The position numbers and the translations under genes were made by a program. From NCBI GenBank assembly GCA_031264145.1, contig JAISEK010000172.1, positions 1 through 34,299 on the forward strand: 34,299 nucleotides of DNA, in the 5' to 3' direction. The stretch's first letter is position 1; each line of letters begins with the position of its first letter. Below are positions 1 to 8,871 of this stretch, piece after piece. The notes under the pieces are model-generated. The model was not told the DNA's origin. It made no database searches and saw only the letters and a program-made list of their open reading frames with translations. The stretch comes from Deltaproteobacteria bacterium (GTDB taxonomy: Bacteria > Desulfobacterota > Desulfarculia > Adiutricales > Adiutricaceae).

Positions 1-1
1 C

Positions 2-94
2 TTTGGCCTATCGCCTATTGAACAGATTGCTGATGCCATGGTGCCTGTGAAACTAAGCTTTGTGGCCCGTCCTCAGTCCAATGGTAGGTTTTAA
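2..94 (+). CDS. possible 3' end of an unidentified gene cut by the window edge
   Basis: From base 2 an open frame of 30 codons runs to a TAA at 92-94 and reads like ordinary protein (it contains LSPIEQIADAMVPVKL). The other two plus frames stop within this stretch. No start codon or family can be assigned because the left part lies outside the window. Thirty stop-free codons are expected fairly often by chance, so this is only a weak call. Confidence 0.22.
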   Translation, partial: FGLSPIEQIADAMVPVKLSFVARPQSNGRF

Positions 95-695
95 TCGGAT
101 ATGTCCAACTTTTTCTATATTGAGTAAAAATATGTGCGTTGTTAGTGTTAACTTCAGCGACTACTTCAGTTTCCCAGGAAATTGTTGATACCAACGCCAA
201 CGACCGTGATGCCCATGCAAAAACCCCTGGAAAGCCTGGAAACGACCAGATTTGAGACCTATTATCAAGGCGTTTTTTGCCAGATCTCGGCCAAGCAGGC
301 ATTTTGCATCAGCATCGACCTCAGGGAATCTGGCCATAGCCCCAAAACTGAAAACTAAGAATAACAGGTAACTATGTTGGTCTGACTGACTATGGATAAG
401 TCCATTTTATTCTTTTTCAGCCTATACAGGCAAAATAACTTCTATTAGTTACCTTATATATTTTTATTCATGTTTACGTGATATTAGTTAAAAAATTTAA
501 CGATAAACATCACGATTCAATATATATGTATTTTACAATCTAAGACCTATATTTTTCCCTGGCCGGGCCAGATTTGAAAAAATCCCTTGATTTGTGGATA
601 ATGGCTGGGAACGCATCCACAGCCTTCGCCTCTGGCCCCGACGATTTCCTGGCCACCACTTTGGCCCTTTCCATAGACACAGGGAAATATTCTCC
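95..695. other. AT-rich non-coding region upstream of thiD
   Basis: About 600 bases without a convincing gene. The left half holds one copy of a dispersed repeat (208-283). Bases 360-560 are strongly AT-rich and probably contain the promoter for thiD-thiM, but I cannot fix a -35/-10 pair. A 47-codon frame from the ATG at 215 overlaps the repeat and looks like a by-product of it. I looked for a TPP riboswitch before thiD: 595-612 loosely resembles its 3' half, but the CUGAGA and ACCC elements are missing. Confidence 0.5.
208..283. repeat. dispersed intergenic repeat, copy 1
   Basis: This segment shares blocks, in the same order, with 29367-29428: GATG..., TGCAAAAACCC..TG, an A-rich spacer, ATTTGA..CCT, TATTATCAAGGC, then CCAG. 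Copy 1 is about 14 bases longer, mainly in the spacer. Both copies lie in AT-rich intergenic DNA. No transposase or long terminal inverted repeat is attached, so it could be a remnant element end, a non-autonomous element or a structured regulatory repeat. Confidence 0.55.
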
Positions 696-1519
<824 letters not shown>

Positions 1520-1523
<4 letters not shown>

Positions 1524-2344
1524 GTTCCAAAATTTACCAGAAATTCCTCAACCGCATCCGCACCTCCTCCCCCCTGGTCCTGTGCCTGACCAATTCGGTC
1601 ACGGTCACCGATTGCGCCAACTCCCTGCTGGCCATCGGGGCCTCCCCGGTCATGAGCGAGGACCCGTCCGACGCCGCCGCCCTGACCTCCCTGGCCGCGG
1701 CCCTGGTCATCAACATCGGCACCATCAACGACCGCTCCCAGGCCACCATGGAGGCGGCCGCCCAGGTGGCCGTTAGCAAGGGCCTGCCGGTGGTCCTCGA
1801 CCCCGTCGGGGCCGGGGCCAGCCCCCGCCGCCTGGAAGCCTCAAGGCTTTTCATCGACGCGGCCACGGTCATCAGGGGCAACGCCTCTGAGATACTGGCC
1901 CTGGCCGGCCAGAAAGGCACCCAGAGGGGCGTGGACTCCTCGTCCAAGGCCGAGGAGGAGTTCCTGGCCGAGAAGGCCATGCGGCTGGCCCAGGACAGCC
2001 ATTCCCTGGTGGCCGTCTCCGGAAAGGCCGACCTGGTGACGGACGGCAAAAAGATGATCAGGATCGAGGGCGGCACCCCCCTGCTGACCAAGCTGACCGG
2101 CACCGGCTGCATGCTCAGCGCCCTGATCGGCGCCTATGTCGGCGGCTGGCCCCTCGAGCAGCTCAAGGCCGCCACGGCCGCCCACATCCACCTGGCCAGG
2201 GCCGGCGAGAAGGCCCAGGACAGGCTGGAGAGGCCGCTGGCCCTGGGCTCCTTCAAGGTGGCCCTTTTCGACGAGCTGGCCCTGGTGGAGGGCTCCGACC
2301 TGGATTGCCCCCGGGGCACCGGCCAGTGGCGCCTGGACGCCTGA
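1520..2344 (+). CDS. thiM: hydroxyethylthiazole kinase ThiM
   Basis: Salvage enzyme that phosphorylates 4-methyl-5-(2-hydroxyethyl)thiazole to the thiazole phosphate that ThiE joins to HMP diphosphate. The product has 274 residues, a normal length. Motifs include the substrate loop TNSVTVTDCANSLLAIGASP (24-43), LDPVGAGAS (93-101), RGNASEI (119-125) and the active-site loop TGTGCM (193-198) with Cys197. The start is GTG at 1520, giving a GTGA overlap with the thiD stop, which implies translational coupling. With ThiD and ThiE this makes a pyrimidine/thiazole salvage set; no de novo genes such as thiC or thiG are in the window. The reading frame is intact. Confidence 0.95.
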
Positions 2345-2391
2345 GGGACGCCCGAGGGCCAGGTGAGAATAAGTCCCCTTTGGGTGCCGGT

Positions 2392-2460
2392 CAATATAAT
2401 TTTTTAGATTTTATTTATATTAAAATATAATATTACCTCCAATACAAATACTATTTACCC
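2392..2460 (+). promoter_or_regulatory. AT-rich putative promoter region before the first Sel1 gene
   Basis: An abrupt AT-rich block between GC-rich thiM and the Sel1 gene, containing the partly self-complementary TTATATTAAAATATAATATT at about 2415-2434. Its composition and position suit a promoter or operator region. I cannot assign exact -35/-10 boxes, so this is inference from composition. Confidence 0.3.
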
Positions 2461-2563
2461 AACAAATTGTCTTGTCCCGAACATCTCGACGCGCTTTCGC
2501 GGCCACGTGGCAGAGCCCTCAGTCCAGGCCCAGCGTCGCCCAGGTTTGCCCGGGGAGACCCCG

Positions 2564-4006
2564 ATGAAGATGCTTCTCGCGACAGCCGTGGCCGCCTGCG
2601 TCCTCCTCCTGTCCGGCCAGGGCCTGCCTGGTGCCCCGCCAGTGGCCGAGCCTGGCAATGCCTTGGCCGGGTCAGGCGACCTGGCCAGGACGGACGGGGC
2701 GGTCCCGGCGGCCCAGGATGGGGGGAAACTTCCGGACGATCCCTGGGCCCTTGAGAGGCTGGCCGGGGAAGGGGATCTGGCGGCCCAGGACAGGCTGGCC
2801 GAGATGCTCTTCCTGGGCCAAGGCTGCCCCAAGGACCATGGCAGGGCCTTCGAGATCAGCTCCGTCTTGGCCGAAAAGGGCTTCGCCCGCTCCCAGATGG
2901 TCCTGGGCGCCCTTTACCTGGATGGCCGGGTGGTCCAAAAGGATCCCGTGGCGGCCAGGGCCCTCCTCGAGAAGGCCGCCCTGAAGGGCTCGGCCAGGGC
3001 GCGGTATTTCCTGGGGGCCATGTTCTTCCTGGGCGAGGGCGTCCCCGAGGACAGGGCCGAGGCGGCCAGGTGGTGGGAGTCTTCCGCCAGCCAAGGGGAC
3101 GTGGAGGCCCAATTCGGCCTCGGGGTGATGCTCGAGCTCGGGCAGGGCCTGCCAGCGGACCAGGAGGCCGCCTTCGGGTGGTTCATGCGGGCGGCCGAGA
3201 GGGGCTATTCCCTGGCCCAGTACAAGGTCGGGGACATGCTCTTCATGGGCCAGGGCGTGGACGAGGACAGGGGCCAGGCGGCCAAATGGTGGCGCCTGGC
3301 CGCGGACCAGGGGGACGTGAGGGCCCAGTTCAACCTGGGGCTCCTGCTCGCCGTGGGCCTGGACGGGGCCAGGGATCCCGCCGAGGCGGCCGGGTGGTTC
3401 CGAAAGGCGGCCGAGCAGGGCCACGCCAAGGCCCAGTTCAGCCTGGGGCGCATGTCCAATATCGGCGAGGGGGTGCCCCAGGACAAGGCCGAGGCCCTCA
3501 GGTGGTGGCGGCTGGCCGCCGAGCAGGGCCACGCCGACGCCCAGTTCTGCCTGGGCCGGCTCCTCGAGAGGGGCCAGGGCGTCCCGATCGACATGGCCGG
3601 GGCCCTGATGTGGTTCCAGATGGCGGCCATGCAGGGCCACGCCGGGGCCCAGCACCGGCTGGGGGAAATCTACTTCAAGGGCAGCGAGGTCCCCCGGGAC
3701 GTGACCGAGGCCTCCATGTGGTGGCGCCTGGCCTCGGAACAGGGGAACGCCGATTCCCAGTACAGCCTCGGGGTCCTGTACGTCATAGGCCAGGGGGTGC
3801 CCCGCGACACCGGCGAGGGCCTGAGATGGTTCCTCCTGGCCGCCGAGCAGGGCGAGCCCCATGCCCAGTACAGCATCGGCCGCCTGTACGAGTATGGCCA
3901 GGGCGTGGCCAAGGACGACGCCGAGGCCATCAGGTGGTTTGAGCTGGCGGCCAGACAGGGCCTCAGGGAAGCCCAGGCCAAGCTGGCCGAGATGAGGGCC
4001 AGATAG
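2564..4006 (+). CDS. secreted Sel1-repeat (TPR-like) protein 1
   Basis: A 480-residue solenoid protein. It opens with a signal peptide (MKMLLATAVAACVLLLSGQG, about residues 1-26), so it is probably exported. A low-complexity linker follows, then 11 full Sel1 units of about 36 residues and a partial twelfth, with the signature A-Q--LG-----G-GV--D---A--W---AA-QG. Sel1 proteins are protein-interaction scaffolds; the partner here is unknown. The ATG at 2564 is preceded by GGGGAGA at good spacing and places the signal peptide at the N-terminus; an upstream in-frame GTG at 2507 would bury it. The DNA has 108-base periodicity. It is paralogous to the two Sel1 genes at 8.9-11.1 kb, sharing the layout of the first two units. 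It is monocistronic as far as I can see. Confidence 0.93.
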   Translation: MKMLLATAVAACVLLLSGQGLPGAPPVAEPGNALAGSGDLARTDGAVPAAQDGGKLPDDPWALERLAGEGDLAAQDRLAEMLFLGQGCPKDHGRAFEISSVLAEKGFARSQMVLGALYLDGRVVQKDPVAARALLEKAALKGSARARYFLGAMFFLGEGVPEDRAEAARWWESSASQGDVEAQFGLGVMLELGQGLPADQEAAFGWFMRAAERGYSLAQYKVGDMLFMGQGVDEDRGQAAKWWRLAADQGDVRAQFNLGLLLAVGLDGARDPAEAAGWFRKAAEQGHAKAQFSLGRMSNIGEGVPQDKAEALRWWRLAAEQGHADAQFCLGRLLERGQGVPIDMAGALMWFQMAAMQGHAGAQHRLGEIYFKGSEVPRDVTEASMWWRLASEQGNADSQYSLGVLYVIGQGVPRDTGEGLRWFLLAAEQGEPHAQYSIGRLYEYGQGVAKDDAEAIRWFELAARQGLREAQAKLAEMRAR

Positions 4007-4176
4007 CCCCCCTGTCCATTTGGGCCCCGACATGCCTCAAGGAGGCACGGCCGTCATGCCCTCATATAGCCAGCCACCTGGCCGCCCCGCCGCCGGCGTC
4101 CCCCAGGGCACCGGGCCTCGAGCCAGATGGAGCCCGGCTTGATCGCCCCCACCCCAGAAACCTACCGGAGACTGCC

Positions 4177-5103
4177 ATGACCCTGCCTGGTTTTCAGACT
4201 TTCATGCTGCCGCTGCTGCGGCTGGCCTCCAAAGAGGACGTCTCGACCAAAAGCGCCGTCGCCCCGATGGCCGAGGAGCTGCGCCTGACGCCGGATGACC
4301 TCGCCGAGACCCTGCCCAGCGGCCAAAGCAAAATACTGAACCGCATCAATTGGGCATTATTCTACATGTTCAAGGCCGGCCTGGTGGAGCGTCCCTCCAG
4401 GGGGCACTACCGGGCCACGGCCGAGGGCCAGGAGGCGCTGGCCGGCGGGCCGGGCCACATCGACAGAAAATTCCTCAGGGGCTATGAGCGGTTCAACGCC
4501 TTCGATCCTGAGACGAGAACGGAGGCCGGCCCGTCCGGCCTGGCGACCCACGGCCTTTTGGACGATTCCCCGGATGAGTCCGTGACCCCCGACGAGCGCC
4601 TGGCCGAGGCCCAGGCCGCGCTTGAGTCGGCCCTGCTCTCGGACATCAGGGAACAGCTCCTGAGAATCTCCCCCACGGCCTTTGAGCGTCTCATCGTCGA
4701 GCTGATGAAGGGGCTCAATTACGGGGCCAGGGGCCTGGCCAGGCACGTCGGCGGGCCGGGCGACGGGGGCCTGGACGGCCTGGTCACGGAGGATATCCTG
4801 GGACTCGACTCGATTTATATCCAGGCCAAGCGCTACACCGACTCGACGGTCGCCCGGAAGGAAATCCAGGCCTTCGCCGGGGCCATGGACGGCCATAGCG
4901 TGACCAAGGGCGTCTTCGTCACCACCAGCACTTTCTCCAAAAACGCCGTAGGATACGCAGACAGGAGCCCAAAGCATCTGAGGCTGATTGACGGCGAAGA
5001 GCTGGCCCGCCTCATGCATGAGCATGGCATTGGCGTCCGCGTCCACAAAAAGGTGGAAATAAAGCGCCTTGATCTTGATTTCTTCGATGACCTGGAGGAG
5101 TGA
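4177..5103 (+). CDS. mrr: Mrr-family restriction endonuclease
   Basis: A 308-residue protein matching the Mrr type IV restriction endonuclease family, which cuts foreign or modified DNA. Residues 1-95 resemble the Mrr N-terminal winged-helix DNA-binding domain. Residues about 95-155 form a polar linker. Residues about 160-285 form the Mrr catalytic PD-(D/E)XK fold: helix with FERLIVELM (Glu170 or 175), GGPGDGGLDG with Asp200 (192-201), then YIQAKRY (214-220) with the Gln216-Lys218 pair. All expected catalytic positions are present, so it is likely active. The ATG at 4177 follows a CCGGAG Shine-Dalgarno-like site. No methyltransferase or specificity gene is adjacent, as expected for a methylation-dependent enzyme. 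It lies in the accessory region between thiM and thiE and converges on a lipoprotein gene. Confidence 0.9.
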   Translation: MTLPGFQTFMLPLLRLASKEDVSTKSAVAPMAEELRLTPDDLAETLPSGQSKILNRINWALFYMFKAGLVERPSRGHYRATAEGQEALAGGPGHIDRKFLRGYERFNAFDPETRTEAGPSGLATHGLLDDSPDESVTPDERLAEAQAALESALLSDIREQLLRISPTAFERLIVELMKGLNYGARGLARHVGGPGDGGLDGLVTEDILGLDSIYIQAKRYTDSTVARKEIQAFAGAMDGHSVTKGVFVTTSTFSKNAVGYADRSPKHLRLIDGEELARLMHEHGIGVRVHKKVEIKRLDLDFFDDLEE

Positions 5104-5248
5104 CGTTCCCCAGGTTTCCCGAAAGCCGCCTCTTGGCCCCCAGTGGCCCACCAGGCCCGCCGGTATCCCAGGACTTTGCCATTTTGGCCGCCGCGGGGTC
5201 TTTTGGGGCCGGCGTCCTGGGCCTCCGCCCCGGCGAAAAAGGGGACGG

Positions 5249-5278
5249 CGCCCGCCGCGAGGTTTTCCGGGGCGGGCG
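5249..5278 (-). terminator. possible intrinsic terminator of the lipoprotein gene
   Basis: Read on the minus strand, CGCCCGCC and GGCGGGCG form an 8-bp perfect stem directly after the lipoprotein stop codon, with a 14-base loop. A run of five Ts follows about 9 bases later. The stem is strong but the loop and T-run spacing are not ideal, so the call is moderate. Confidence 0.4.
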
Positions 5279-5863
5279 TCACGGGCCCGAATCATAGAGG
5301 ATCCTCCCCCAAAAATACATGTTGCCGGGCTGGATGATTCTAGGGATGGGGTTTTCCGGCTTTTCCTCCCCCATGAACGGGCGGTAGGCCTCGACGCAAA
5401 GCTGGGTGCAGTAGTAGGCGTCGGGGATGTCCAGGCCCACGAGGCCGGTGAAGTTGTACATGTGGCCCAGCCACTCCCTGGCCCTCTCGACCGCCACCCT
5501 GGCGTTGTCCCCGTCGGCCCACAGGGGCCGGATGACCAGGACGCGATGGGACTTGGCCAGGAGGTCCTCCAGGCTCGTCCGGTGGACCCCGGATCCGTCG
5601 GCCTCGATGACCCCGCCGAACTCCTCGTCGAAGAGCGAGGCGTGCGACAGGGGCTTGCCGGTCACGGAGGCCACCATGTTGTCCGCGGCGTGGACGCCCC
5701 TCGAGACTATCCAGTCGCCATGGCGCAGCACGGCCTTCAGCTCCGTCCCGTGAAAACCAGGGTCAAGCGTGTCCGAGGGCGGGATGACCGGCTTGACCGC
5801 GCAGCCGGCCAGGGCCAGGGCGACCAGGCAAAACAGCGCGGCCGGGCACGTTCGGCGCGACAT
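5279..5863 (-). CDS. lipoprotein of the YiiX/YaeF-like permuted papain-fold family
   Basis: A 194-residue predicted lipoprotein. The signal sequence ends in the lipobox LALAGC (Cys21), so it should be lipidated and processed by LspA (encoded at 27.2 kb). The mature part looks like the circularly permuted NlpC/P60 (papain-like) group typified by YiiX. A His comes first in PLSHASLF (His74), then an acidic residue in GVIEADG (Glu87), and the Cys comes late in YYCTQLCVEAY (Cys152). Such proteins are predicted cysteine peptidases, amidases or acyltransferases of the cell envelope; the substrate is not known. The ATG at 5863 is chosen for the AGGAGGG site 6 bases upstream and the N-terminal lipobox; a longer frame to 5977 adds an Arg-rich, unconvincing extension. 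It is transcribed alone. Confidence 0.78.
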   Translation of the reverse strand: MSRRTCPAALFCLVALALAGCAVKPVIPPSDTLDPGFHGTELKAVLRHGDWIVSRGVHAADNMVASVTGKPLSHASLFDEEFGGVIEADGSGVHRTSLEDLLAKSHRVLVIRPLWADGDNARVAVERAREWLGHMYNFTGLVGLDIPDAYYCTQLCVEAYRPFMGEEKPENPIPRIIQPGNMYFWGRILYDSGP

Positions 5864-6001
5864 GGCGTCCCTCCTTGAAGATCTTCGCCGCCTGGCTCGA
5901 CGGCGGCGATGACATTGGCGAAGACCAGGCGCATATCCTGCCGGCCCGGCCCCTGGAATGATGATCCGGGACGGCATCGCCGCTGATGAGGCCTGATCGG
6001 G

Positions 6002-6126
6002 CTAGTACCTTATTTTTCTTGGAATGTCGGATAAAAACGGCTCAATTTCCTCAGTATCGACGTAGGCCTGGTCAGATTAATCCGAGGCATCTACAACCCG
6101 TCAAATCAAGAAAAACAAGGTACTAG
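6002..6126. repeat. 125-bp AT-rich element bounded by 19-bp inverted repeats
   Basis: 6002-6020 (CTAGTACCTTATTTTTCTT) is the reverse complement of 6108-6126 with one mismatch. The outermost CTAG on each side could be a YTAR-type target duplication as known for part of the IS5 family, which would leave 15-bp inverted ends; that reading is inference. The interior is AT-richer than the flanks and has no coding potential. It may be a miniature inverted-repeat element or a long-range hairpin. It lies upstream of the ATPase/nuclease-like gene. Confidence 0.6.
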
Positions 6127-6818
6127 GTCCTGCAAGGGGCCTCAAGGCGCCCTGGGCCTCGGTCGGCACCAGGCCGGTCCATGCCCATGCCACCCCCAGA
6201 CGGTATCATGCGTCAAATCGTCGCACGGATCAATGACGGCGCCTCGAATCCCGCCTGCGCGGCGGCTTCCCCCATGGGGGGCGGCCGCTAATCTTGGACC
6301 TTCTCGATGGCGCTCCACCGCCAAGGCTGACGGGATTACCCGGTGAATAGCGCCGGACAATTCGTCTGGCCAGGTCCGCTGCCTGTACGGACTTCCAGGA
6401 AAACCTCGAATCTGCCAGCGACAGCGGCCCGGCCCCCAACCGGCAACTTGGCCAGGCCAAAAAAACGGTTGTCGATGGGTGATAGGCGACAGTTTCCATT
6501 CGGATGGCCATGGCCGCCTGGCCATGGGACAGGCCTTTTGGATCGGCCCCTCCCGTCTGAGGGCAATATCGACCTCATGGTCGGCCCCGCCTTCCCAGCC
6601 ATCCCTGGAGGAGGAGCGTTCAGGACCAGGAAGACCGGATCGGCTGTATTCTGGCTGACGGTTCGGTTCACCCTCCCCTTGGCACTGCCCTGACCTGGCC
6701 AGACTCAAATAAGTCCGGAAAAACACTGTTTTCTTAGGAAAAATATGATAAATTATTATAGTTGGCTTGCCGCGGATGGCCGCATTCGCCGGGCATGGCC
6801 GTGACAAGGAGACTTCAC
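6127..6818. other. gene-poor region upstream of the ATPase/nuclease-like gene
   Basis: About 690 bases with open frames on both strands but none with a recognisable domain, good ribosome binding site or convincing composition. The last 80 bases (from about 6700) become AT-rich and end in the AAGGAG site of the next gene, so the promoter for that gene probably lies here. The segment could contain decayed coding DNA, but I cannot identify it. Confidence 0.4.
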
Positions 6819-8537
6819 GTGCAGGAACTCCCATCAGCCGGACAGGCCTTTAATAAAATCAGAAAACTAAACATGCTGTATGTGGACAAGACCGAGTACA
6901 TAGGCGAAATGATCAAGAGCGAAGGCTGTTTTTTTCTCTCGAGGCCCCGCCGTTTCGGAAAATCCCTCCTTCTGGGCACGATGAGGGAGCTATTCGGGGG
7001 CCGCCGGGATCTGTTCGAGGGACTGTGGATTGGCTCCTCCGGTTACGATTTCAAGCCATTCCCCGTGGTCTGCCTGAGCCTGGCCGCCTCAGGCCGAACC
7101 ACGGAGGGACTCAGAAACACCATCAGCGTCCGATTAATTGAGGCCGCCAGCGACAATGGCCTGGATCTGAACGATGAAGCCAAAAAAAGGGGACTCAGAT
7201 TTGACGCCCAAGCCCCGGGTGACCTGCTTCTGGTTTTGGTCAACGCGCTCACCGCCAAGACCGGCCTGCAGGCCGTCGTCCTCATCGACGAGTACGATGC
7301 CCCCGTCCAGTCGGTCATTTCCGAGCCCGGCCAGGCGGAAAGAATCCGCGACGTACTCCATGATTTTTACTCCGTCTTGAAATTACTGGCCGATCAAGAC
7401 AAAATCAAGTTCCTCTTCGTGACGGGCATCACCAGGTTCGCCAAGGCTTCCTTCTTTTCCGTCTTCAACAACTGCGAGGACTTGACCCTGAATCCGGAAT
7501 ACGCCGGGATCTGCGGATTTTCCCTGGCCGAGTTCGAGGCCAGCCTGGCCCCTTACCTCCCCGGCATACTGGAATATAACAAGTCAGAAGATCTCTTGCC
7601 CGCCTCAACCGACCTAGAGGAATTCAGGAGGATGGTCCTGGATTTTTATGACGGCTATTCCTGGGACGGGAAGACAAGGATTCTGAACCCCTATTCTCTG
7701 ATACAGTTTCTAAAATCCAAGGAGCTATTGTCTTTCTGGTACGAGAGCGGCACCCCGACATTCCTGTTTGATCTGATCAGGAATAATCCCCACGAGTTTG
7801 CCTGGTCAGATTCCTATCACCTTTCGCGCTTCAGCCTCTCGAACGTTGACATAGGGAATATGTCCCTGGTGCCCCTCCTTTTCCAGACCGGATATCTGAC
7901 GATTGAAAAAAAGATCAGCTCCAACGACTTCATGGTCAGGGAGCCGAACGGCGAGGTAACCGACTCCTTCAATCTCGGTCTCTTGATGGCCATGACCGAC
8001 AGGACGGCCAAAAACATAGACGACCTGAAGAACGATATCGGCCAGGCCCTGCGGGACGCGGACCCTGGCCTTCTGGCCAGGAGCCTTGAGACCGTTCTGG
8101 GCTGGTTCCCGTTCAGGCTCCACATATCGCTGGAATATTACTACCACTCGATTTTCCTCTCCATCCTGAAGATGCTAAGATACAAAGTGAAGGCGGAGGT
8201 GAACGAGGCCTTGGGCATCATTGACCTGGTGCTGGAATACTCATCCAGGCGCGTCTACATCATGGAAATCAAGTTCGAGGCCCCCAAAGCTCAGGAAACA
8301 GGGGAATCCCCGGGAGACGGGTCTGTGACGGCGGAACCAACGGGGACAGACAAGCCCAAGAGGACCAGGAGGACCGGAAAAAAGCTCCCCGCCATCCTCA
8401 GGAGGCTCCTGAAATCGGCCAAGGACCAGATGGCCTCAAACAGATATGACGCCAGATACAGGGACGAGTTCGAGATGGTCCACAGGGTGGCCGTGGCCGT
8501 CGCCGGCAGGACGAGCGTGGCCGTGGAGATATATTAG
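6819..8537 (+). CDS. AAA-ATPase-like / PD-(D/E)XK nuclease-like protein (DUF1703 type)
   Basis: A 572-residue protein of the large AAA-ATPase_like plus PDDEXK_9 family, common in gut and symbiont bacteria; no function is established. It begins with the typical segment LPSAGQAFNKIR...LYVDKTEYI. A P-loop-like RPRRFGKSLL follows (Gly47-Lys48-Ser49), then Walker B-like VVLIDEYDAPV (Asp157, Glu158). The C-terminal nuclease-like core shows IIDLVLEY (Asp469) and YIMEIKFE (Glu483, Lys485), so the D-ExK set is intact. Between that core and the last helix is a ~50-residue polar, Lys/Arg-rich insertion. The GTG at 6819 is chosen for the AAGGAG 8 bases upstream and the family N-terminus; an ATG at 6795 is the alternative. 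Base composition is visibly less GC-biased than the neighbours, and inverted-repeat elements lie on both sides, both suggesting transfer. Confidence 0.88.
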   Translation: MQELPSAGQAFNKIRKLNMLYVDKTEYIGEMIKSEGCFFLSRPRRFGKSLLLGTMRELFGGRRDLFEGLWIGSSGYDFKPFPVVCLSLAASGRTTEGLRNTISVRLIEAASDNGLDLNDEAKKRGLRFDAQAPGDLLLVLVNALTAKTGLQAVVLIDEYDAPVQSVISEPGQAERIRDVLHDFYSVLKLLADQDKIKFLFVTGITRFAKASFFSVFNNCEDLTLNPEYAGICGFSLAEFEASLAPYLPGILEYNKSEDLLPASTDLEEFRRMVLDFYDGYSWDGKTRILNPYSLIQFLKSKELLSFWYESGTPTFLFDLIRNNPHEFAWSDSYHLSRFSLSNVDIGNMSLVPLLFQTGYLTIEKKISSNDFMVREPNGEVTDSFNLGLLMAMTDRTAKNIDDLKNDIGQALRDADPGLLARSLETVLGWFPFRLHISLEYYYHSIFLSILKMLRYKVKAEVNEALGIIDLVLEYSSRRVYIMEIKFEAPKAQETGESPGDGSVTAEPTGTDKPKRTRRTGKKLPAILRRLLKSAKDQMASNRYDARYRDEFEMVHRVAVAVAGRTSVAVEIY

Positions 8538-8586
8538 CGGATCCCCATGGTTTCCCGGCCAGCCGCGGTCCTTCCACCCGGGCACC

Positions 8587-8734
8587 CAATGTCAACAACT
8601 TAAACCAATCTCGGCATCCGATCCAGGTAGCAAGCGCAAAAAAAAACAGAAGTCTTGCTCCTCAGTAAACGTGCCATAAACGAATACCACTTTCTCATAT
8701 CTTAGGATGGGACACCTTAAGTTGTTGACATTGC
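8587..8734. mobile_element. MITE-like element with 17-bp perfect terminal inverted repeats
   Basis: 8587-8603 (CAATGTCAACAACTTAA) is exactly the reverse complement of 8718-8734. The 148-bp unit is AT-rich inside GC-rich DNA and encodes nothing convincing. The 8-base word GGGCACCC occurs at 8580-8587 and again at 8738-8745, which could be a target-site duplication, although it sits 3 bases off on the right and the context is GC-rich. The best reading is a non-autonomous insertion element or the two ends of a deleted insertion sequence. It lies between the ATPase/nuclease-like gene and the second Sel1 gene and could also act as a terminator hairpin. Confidence 0.65.
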
Positions 8735-8871
8735 CAGGGCACCCGGAGACGGCCGGCCCGTTTCCGGCATCAAGCGGGGCCAAGGAGCCGGGTCCTGCCT
8801 GCGGTGGCCCCGTGGAGGCGCCAGGTGCTGGCATCAGGCCCCCATTTCCCGCCCGTACTCGAGGCTTGCCC

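Noticed and set aside
590-695. Possible TPP riboswitch before thiD
   Set aside because: GGATAATGGCTGGGAA (about 597-612) resembles the 3' part of the TPP motif, but the required CUGAGA and ACCC elements are absent and no supporting stems are visible.
2672-4033. 453-codon minus-strand open frame over the first Sel1 gene
   Set aside because: It mirrors the 36-residue Sel1 periodicity, is Pro/Gly/His-rich and has no domain; it is an antisense shadow of GC-rich repeats. Similar shadows at 9115-9783 and 9795-10880 were dropped for the same reason.
4033-4047. Hairpin TGCCTC-AAG-GAGGCA after the first Sel1 gene
   Set aside because: A 6-bp stem with a short loop but no following T-run on either strand; too weak to call a terminator.
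6336-6671. 111-codon minus-strand frame upstream of the ATPase/nuclease-like gene
   Set aside because: Pro/Gly/Arg-rich with no motif or ribosome binding site; could be decayed coding DNA but cannot be supported.
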